Part shown: piece after piece, positions 62,301 through 64,000 of the stretch
Layout of the letters: every line of letters begins with the position of its first letter
Position numbering within the stretch: the stretch's first letter is position 1
Source of the DNA: Macrotis lagotis
Lineage: Eukaryota; Chordata; Mammalia; Peramelemorphia; Peramelidae
Length of the DNA stretch: 64,000 bases
Direction: 5' to 3'
Assembly (NCBI RefSeq): GCF_037893015.1
Contig: NC_133658.1
Location: forward strand, 280,947,221 to 281,011,220
The notes under the pieces: generated by a model
Seen by the model: only the letters and a program-made list of their open reading frames with translations
Told to the model about the DNA's origin: nothing
The model's database searches: none
Program-made: the position numbers and the translations under genes

Positions 62301-63431
62301 TTTTTTTTATGTGGAGGCTTTAAAGGTAATTTAATACAATTATTTTATTTTTCAGATTCAGAAACTGAGGCCCAGAGAATTTAAGTGACTTGTCCATGGT
62401 TTTATAGGTAATTAGTAGAACTGAAATGTAAACCAATATATTCTGGCTCTAAATTCAGTGGTCTTTCCATGCTGCCTGCCTAACATATGTATCCATTTAT
62501 GTATGTTGAGGGTACATGTCTTATCTAAATCTCAAACACAATTTATATATAATAGTTACTTGATAAAGGTTTATTCTAATTATCCATCAAACAAACATAT
62601 AGCTATATGGAATAAAGGCTGTGACATGGAAAAGATGTTGGGTTCTAAAAAACTAGAGTACAAGTACTATTAGGTCTCAAGAGTAAACTGAAAAGGCTTC
62701 TGGTATGAGTCTAGCAATAACCAATATGTCTGATGTTTAAGAACTAACTTAGTTAAGGTATAGAGACTTGGTTACCAGGTTAACAGGATTTCAGCCACAG
62801 CAATTCAAGAAAACCATATACCAAGGCAATTATCTGTTTTGGTAGAGAAGTACACACAGTGATACTACAGATTATTTAGTGTACATAATTTTTTAGACAT
62901 TTAACTTTAATATATGAACCATATAATGTTAGTACTATAGACACTTTAGAGTTCTAGTCTCATAATTTATGACTAAATTATTGTCATATGTAAATTAAAA
63001 AGTGGTTTATACAAAAAATTACCCCTCTTCCAGTTATAAATATCAAGTTGATCAAACCTGCAGGTCTTTCGGTGGATTACATTTTGCTTTGAAAACTAAT
63101 TAAACTTCACATAAAACTTTGTTTTGTACAAATATTTCAGAAAGCAAAGAAAAATGTTTTTTCAAATTCAGATCAGCTGTATATATTTTTTACTTTTTAA
63201 AATTCTGATTCTCAGTACTTAGAAGTAACAGAGCAAATTAATAAAATATTAATATCTGTATTTATATAGTGGTACTACTATAAAGCACCTTACTTATGAA
63301 ACTATCTTACCTTTATCTTGAATGTTTTCTTCTAAGATAGTTTTGGTGTCTGTCAGGACCCTCTCTGAGGCAGCATGTATTAATTTATGATGTGTTACAC
63401 TTTTGGGGTCTTCTAAGTTCCCATGTACACA
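38057..63431 (-). CDS. UBAC1: UBAC1 (KPC2), ubiquitin-associated domain containing 1, nine 3' coding exons
   Basis: UBAC1 is the non-catalytic partner of RNF123 (KPC1) in the cytoplasmic KPC ubiquitin ligase. That complex is known for p27Kip1 turnover and p105 NF-kB processing; UBAC1 links substrates to the proteasome. Coding segments (minus strand, 5' to 3'): 63431-63311, 59223-59150, 55680-55573, 51465-51363, 50965-50857, 49753-49534, 47468-47382, 42115-41977, 38172-38057. They sum to 1077 nt, or 358 codons plus TAG. Every junction has AG acceptor and GT donor and the phases join without a break. The residue order agrees with the human protein as I know it (about 405 aa), so about 46 N-terminal residues lie outside the window. 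Domains in order: end of the ubiquitin-like fold, proline linker, helical FQTELRK region, UBA1 (MGFPENRA), acidic/Ala-rich linker, UBA2 (MGFDEKEV), STI1-like tail ending in NRT. No stop or frameshift was found. The identification is firm; function is transferred from family knowledge. Confidence 0.96.
38300..38420 (-). mobile_element. L2 3' end, antisense
   Basis: 'gccaagtactgtgctttgag' and 'ctggggatacagtgataaaa', the reversed L2 end. In the last UBAC1 intron. Confidence 0.65.
38575..39545 (-). mobile_element. L2 LINE, antisense
   Basis: Starts with the reversed end 'tcaataagcacttattaagc', continues 'ggcactgtgctaagtgatgg' and 'aaagagttcacagtctaatg', then the purine-rich body ('gtcaaggattactctgaggt'). 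In a UBAC1 intron. Confidence 0.75.
39640..39768 (+). mobile_element. MAR-type SINE, 5' truncated
   Basis: 'ggaatcaggaggacctgagt' through 'cacttgatacttactagctg', then 'tgtgaccttgggcaagtc'. This diagnostic differs from the WSINE body elsewhere, so it is an older subfamily. Confidence 0.85.
39769..40489. other. UBAC1 intron, nothing recognised
   Basis: AT-rich, with no repeat or exon visible. Confidence 0.4.
40490..40925 (+). mobile_element. Ancient L1 3' end
   Basis: 'ataaactgatgcaaagtgaa' followed by 'gtaagcagaagcaagaaaat' is a decayed form of the L1 'gctgagtgagatgagcagaaccag' region, followed by 3'UTR-like sequence. Confidence 0.6.
41555..41860 (+). mobile_element. MIR split by SINE
   Basis: 'tttataaatgagaaaaccga' and 'gttaaataatttgccacagt' form a MIR core interrupted at 41688-41821. 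Confidence 0.65.
41688..41821 (-). mobile_element. WSINE/MAR-type SINE
   Basis: Antisense. TSD ccacagtaat at 41678-41687 and 41822-41831. About 145 bases from the UBAC1 exon at 41977. Confidence 0.9.
41977..42115 (-). CDS. UBAC1: UBAC1 exon: end of UBA2 and start of STI1-like region
   Basis: 139 nt, phase 0 in, one base out. It encodes [20 protein letters not shown], then [20 protein letters not shown] and NPKTLL plus G. The repeated Asn-Pro context is typical of STI1/DP2-like helices. Acceptor is ATTTTTCAG, donor GTGAGT. Confidence 0.95.
43127..44830 (-). mobile_element. ORF1-only LINE insertion lacking a poly(A) tail
   Basis: Perfect TSD tgattctatttctt at 43113-43126 and 44831-44844. On the minus strand it starts 'cttccagccaagatggcaga' (L1-like 5' end), has a GC-rich 5'UTR (44830-44057) and ORF1, and stops right after ORF1 at '..ctcttccaggg' with no A tail or 3'UTR. 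A different ORF1 subfamily from the 6440 and 10814 copies. In the UBAC1 intron, same strand as the gene. Confidence 0.85.
43219..44056 (-). pseudogene. LINE ORF1, one frameshift and C-terminal stop
   Basis: Starts [21 protein letters not shown] coiled coil of [21 protein letters not shown] repeats follows. A frameshift occurs near 43655-43690 in a C-run. Then the RRM core [15 protein letters not shown] and the C-terminal domain ([20 protein letters not shown]), with a premature stop at 43219. Confidence 0.85.
45590..47100 (+). mobile_element. Second L2-clade LINE copy, sense, split by SINE
   Basis: Ends with 'aaggttactaaagatctctc' and 'ttcatcctttttaaccta', the same reverse-transcriptase region reached at 44980-45080 in the preceding copy, so it is a separate copy. 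All open frames in it (for example 46488-46745) are decayed LINE. Confidence 0.55.
45850..46019 (-). mobile_element. WSINE
   Basis: Antisense, full-length. TSD taaacttacttattt at 45835-45849 and taaatttacttattt at 46020-46034. Confidence 0.93.
47382..47468 (-). CDS. UBAC1: UBAC1 exon: UBA2, helices 1-2
   Basis: 87 nt, phase 0 on both sides. It encodes [20 protein letters not shown] plus [17 protein letters not shown] is the UBA signature loop. Helix 3 is completed by the next exon (CEWLLGD). Acceptor is CATTTAG, donor GTGAGT. At 29 codons it is easily missed by ORF calling. Confidence 0.95.
47735..48460 (+). mobile_element. Two MIR-related CORE-SINE remnants
   Basis: 47735-48005: 'gttagaactggaaaggattt', 'ggctagaactcaggtttcct'. 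48235-48460: 'gttagacttgaaagggacat', 'gatgaagataaagtgacttg'. An L2-like reversed end ('caacaagcatttattatgca') is embedded near 47805. Confidence 0.55.
48700..48945 (+). mobile_element. MIR SINE, near full length
   Basis: 'gtgccagacacactgctaag' head, core 'acagatgaggaaactgaggc', 'ggtcatacagtgagtag', and 'ggtctccaaacccagttctc' end. Preceded by a (GAT)n run at 48698-48719. Confidence 0.9.
49534..49753 (-). CDS. UBAC1: UBAC1 exon: end of UBA1, Ala/Ser-rich linker, basic helix
   Basis: 220 nt, phase 2 in (C completes His), phase 0 out. It starts [18 protein letters not shown], the third helix of UBA1. A variable linker follows ([20 protein letters not shown]), then [21 protein letters not shown], which is highly conserved. 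Acceptor is TTTATAG, donor GTATGT. Only the linker differs clearly from human. Confidence 0.95.
50312..50467 (-). mobile_element. WSINE
   Basis: Antisense to the plus strand, so sense to UBAC1. Full-length. TSD not clear. Confidence 0.9.
50646..50784 (+). mobile_element. WSINE with 13-base internal deletion
   Basis: TSD aaaatgttagaagga at 50631-50645 and 50785-50799, perfect. The 'ccctggagtcagg' segment is missing. Lies in the UBAC1 intron just downstream of the exon 50857-50965. Confidence 0.95.
50857..50965 (-). CDS. UBAC1: UBAC1 exon: acidic run and first two helices of UBA1
   Basis: 109 nt, phase 1 in, two bases out. It encodes [19 protein letters not shown], then [17 protein letters not shown] plus CA. 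The MGFPENRA loop is the ubiquitin-contacting signature of UBA domains. The next exon completes the His codon and supplies UBA helix 3. Acceptor is TTTGCTAATAG, donor GTATGT. A SINE of opposite orientation lies 72 bases downstream of the donor. Confidence 0.95.
51363..51465 (-). CDS. UBAC1: UBAC1 exon: helical FQTELRK segment
   Basis: 103 nt, phase 0 in, one base out. It encodes [17 protein letters not shown], then [17 protein letters not shown] plus G, essentially identical to human UBAC1. Acceptor is TTATTGCAG, donor GTATGA. A helical segment just before UBA1, presumably structural. Confidence 0.95.
51466..52600. other. UBAC1 intron; L2/MIR end only
   Basis: 52170-52275 is an L2/MIR 3' end ('cagtgcctggcacataatga' then 'gcacttaataaat'). 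A near-repeat of 'tttgcttcatttaataa' occurs near 51855 and 51920. Otherwise nothing recognised. Confidence 0.5.
52601..52741 (+). mobile_element. WSINE
   Basis: TSD aaaagataaacaaaga at 52585-52600 and aaaagataatcaaaga at 52742-52757. Confidence 0.93.
52935..53077 (+). mobile_element. WSINE
   Basis: TSD about aaaaaaaagcag on both sides (ends at 52934 and 53090). The body is slightly diverged ('acatataataattgcctagc'). Confidence 0.9.
53100..53965 (+). mobile_element. CR1/L3-like LINE remnant
   Basis: 'aggaactagggaaattgacc', 'gaaaggctatcacatgaaag' and 'gacttctaaggtctcttct' resemble the sense 3' region of mammalian L3/CR1. The last part reappears after 55308 ('gattttataattctatgaaa'), so 53966-55308 was inserted into it. 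Confidence 0.55.
53966..54031. repeat. (TA)n microsatellite
   Basis: TA dinucleotides with a few C/G interruptions. Frames across it are artefacts. Confidence 0.95.
54048..54378 (-). mobile_element. L1 3' end, antisense, split by SINE
   Basis: Reverse complement of the L1 3'UTR at 55100-55300: 'gatattatttgagttttaca', C-rich tract, 'gtgtgatgagagaggaatca', 'aagtctaagaggtaacaa'. Interrupted at 54130-54259. Confidence 0.85.
54130..54259 (-). mobile_element. WSINE, 5' truncated
   Basis: Antisense; the head beyond 'gagccggtgctt' is missing. TSD aatctgtcagtcttt at 54115-54129 and 54260-54274. Confidence 0.9.
54395..55305 (+). mobile_element. 5'-truncated L1, ORF2 C-terminus and 3'UTR
   Basis: Frame at 54420-54665 gives [16 protein letters not shown] and [20 protein letters not shown], with [13 protein letters not shown], the Cys/His-rich end of L1 ORF2. 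It then shifts frame and runs into the 3'UTR with a G-rich tract (55226-55262) and A-rich tail. Same family as 20139-20835. Confidence 0.93.
55573..55680 (-). CDS. UBAC1: UBAC1 exon: Lys/Gln-rich linker
   Basis: 108 nt, phase 0 on both sides. It begins [14 protein letters not shown] and ends HHSMRD. Acceptor is GTGTAG, donor GTGAGT. It is the least conserved exon relative to human ([12 protein letters not shown] where human has SYNMDRAAVQTN), consistent with a linker between the ubiquitin-like domain and the helical region. Confidence 0.93.
55681..56430. other. UBAC1 intron with MIR at 56055-56245
   Basis: MIR: 'tgtagtcctttataggttat', 'aatgaagaaaatgaagatca', 'aggttacaaagttactgagt'. The remainder is unclassified. 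Confidence 0.6.
56439..56581 (-). mobile_element. MAR-type SINE, older
   Basis: Antisense, diverged; TSD tctatgca at 56431-56438 and 56582-56589. Confidence 0.85.
56827..56981 (-). mobile_element. WSINE/MAR-type SINE
   Basis: Antisense with (GTTTT)n tail. TSD about ctagctaatttaat at 56813-56826 and ctagctaattaat at 56982-56994. Confidence 0.88.
57124..57282 (+). mobile_element. WSINE
   Basis: TSD aatagtaatagaa at 57111-57123 and aatagtaacagaa at 57283-57295. Confidence 0.93.
57296..59149. other. UBAC1 intron; MIR at 58320-58475
   Basis: The MIR piece reads 'gagaacctgcatttgaatcc', 'tggctctgcaatgtacta'. No other feature recognised. Confidence 0.5.
59150..59223 (-). CDS. UBAC1: UBAC1 exon: end of ubiquitin-like domain and proline linker
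   Basis: 74 nt, phase 1 in (the first two bases complete Asp), phase 0 out. It encodes VLLLVKKRA, then a run of five prolines from repeated CCT codons (GGAGGAGG on the plus strand near 59181-59196), then [10 protein letters not shown]. Donor is GTTAGT. Human UBAC1 has PSPLP at the same place, so the pure proline run looks like a local codon-repeat difference. A (TA)n microsatellite lies about 45 bases upstream of the acceptor. Confidence 0.94.
59267..59335. repeat. (TA)n/(CA)n microsatellite
   Basis: TA runs with C/G interruptions, then ACACAC, close upstream (gene sense) of the UBAC1 exon at 59150-59223. Confidence 0.93.
59690..62055 (-). mobile_element. Long L2 LINE, antisense, split by SINE
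   Basis: Begins with the reversed 3' end ('actctgtgctaaacactgtt', 'aggagcttacattctaattg'), then the SINE at 59826-60072, then a long purine-rich body ('gacttggcaactgattggat', 'gactgagaaaagaccatcag'). Frames are closed; the 60-80 codon ORFs on the minus strand are its remains. A G-run lies at 61101-61112. Confidence 0.7.
59826..60072 (-). mobile_element. tRNA-headed SINE with RTE-like tail
   Basis: Antisense: tail 'catgatcccatttggaattt', 'ctgttttccatttccttctc', then body and head '..ctgtgccacctagctaccc'. Same type as 813-1060. Confidence 0.8.
62075..62475 (+). mobile_element. Two consecutive MIR remnants
   Basis: 62075-62285: 'cctcacaacaaccctcaagg', 'gatgaggaaactgaggcaca', 'gatcacacatctagtaaag'. 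62340-62475: 'cagaaactgaggcccagaga', 'gtgacttgtccatgg'. Confidence 0.8.
62476..63310. other. UBAC1 intron, nothing recognised
   Basis: AT-rich, no repeats named, no exon with splice sites. Confidence 0.4.
63311..63431 (-). CDS. UBAC1: UBAC1 exon: ubiquitin-like domain, middle to C-terminal part
   Basis: 121 nt, phase 0 in, one base out. It starts with CVHG and ends with ENIQDK plus G. The acceptor is TTTTTCTAG and the donor GTAAGA. It corresponds to about residues 47-86 of human UBAC1, including the [14 protein letters not shown] stretch. The preceding intron runs past the end of the window, so exons 1-2 and the promoter are not visible. Confidence 0.95.
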
Positions 63432-64000
63432 CTAGAAAAAAATAATAAAATATAGACCAAGAGAATCAGAAATAATCAAGTTACTGCACTAATCATTGTG
63501 GCAAAAAAAAAATGCAATTCTCAACATCCTCCAACTATGCTAGCCTTTACTAGTTGTTCTTTCTAGCTTACAAATGACAGTTCAGGCTTAATTTTAATAA
63601 GTATTGACTAAGCAAAAGTGTTTTTGTTTGTTTCCAGTACTGACAGGTGAAAATCACCAGGTAATTAGATTCCCAGTGGCTGCTCTGCAATGCAATCTCA
63701 CCTGGCTCTTTTGTTGTCCCTCCTATCAACACATTCAGTTCTATATTTATGGACCATTTTAGCAATCCAGGACAGTCCTTACTTTTATAAAGGCCCTTTA
63801 GATTGAGAAAGGTGTTTGAAAAAAGGCTTCTGACAGCTTTCTAATCCATTCACTCAACTGCACTATCTTCCTGAATGTAATACTGTATGTGAGGAACTCA
63901 AAATCATTTCATATATGAGCCAATTAAAGAAACTTGGGATGCTTAGCTTGAAGAAAAGATTTAAGAGAATAATGATAGCAATGAGAAATAGAGTGTTATA
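63432..64000. other. UBAC1 intron upstream of the first visible exon
   Basis: Mostly unclassified. 63930-64000 resembles the sense 3' part of CR1/L3 ('aaacttgggatgcttagctt' then 'gaagaaaagatt'). No CpG island or promoter is visible, so the gene start is further out. Confidence 0.5.

Overview
This is nuclear DNA from a mammal, and almost certainly a marsupial. Genes are sparse and split into short exons. Ancient mammalian repeats (MIR, L2, CR1/L3-like) are common. The window also carries at least 25 insertions of a tRNA-headed SINE whose A box, B box (GTTCAAATCC) and 'cctcagacacttaataattacctagctgtgtggcc'-type body is the marsupial MAR/WSINE kind. The form with an L1-like A-rich tail dominates. 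From memory that points to an Australian marsupial, perhaps a dasyurid, but the species call is inference. There is no bacterial or viral gene organisation and no CRISPR array, rRNA or functional tRNA gene.

The only cellular gene I can support is UBAC1 (KPC2), on the minus strand. Nine coding exons lie between 63431 and 38057, all with GT..AG borders and matching phases. They encode the last ~358 residues and the stop. The first ~46 residues, the promoter and the 5'UTR lie beyond position 64000. The exons cover the end of the ubiquitin-like domain, a proline-rich linker, UBA1, UBA2 and the C-terminal STI1-like segment. A poly(A) signal at 37815-37820 would give a 3'UTR of about 250 bases. A second one at 32933-32938 would fit a much longer isoform.

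Layout: 1-5600 holds old L2, CR1/L3 and L1 remnants with SINEs. 6180-14195 holds two near-complete ORF1-only LINEs (HAL1-like) in opposite orientation, 1.15 kb apart, each with its own target-site duplication (TSD). 14340-19310 holds L2, MIR and SINEs. 19360-24260 is a nest of antisense L1 and ORF1 remnants with a younger sense L1 inside. 24900-29840 holds L2, a third ORF1-only element and an L1 tail. 30200-30820 holds a microsatellite and two SINEs. 30830-38056 is repeat-poor and ends in UBAC1. 38057-64000 is UBAC1 exons and introns, filled with L2, MIR, L1 and SINE insertions and one further ORF1-only element.

The part that looks least ordinary is the ORF1-only LINE family at 6440-9648 and 10814-14179. 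Both copies carry three SINE-derived modules, all antisense, in the 3' third. They have different TSDs, so the modules were part of the mobile unit and did not insert separately. One copy kept an open ORF1 until a SINE landed in it.
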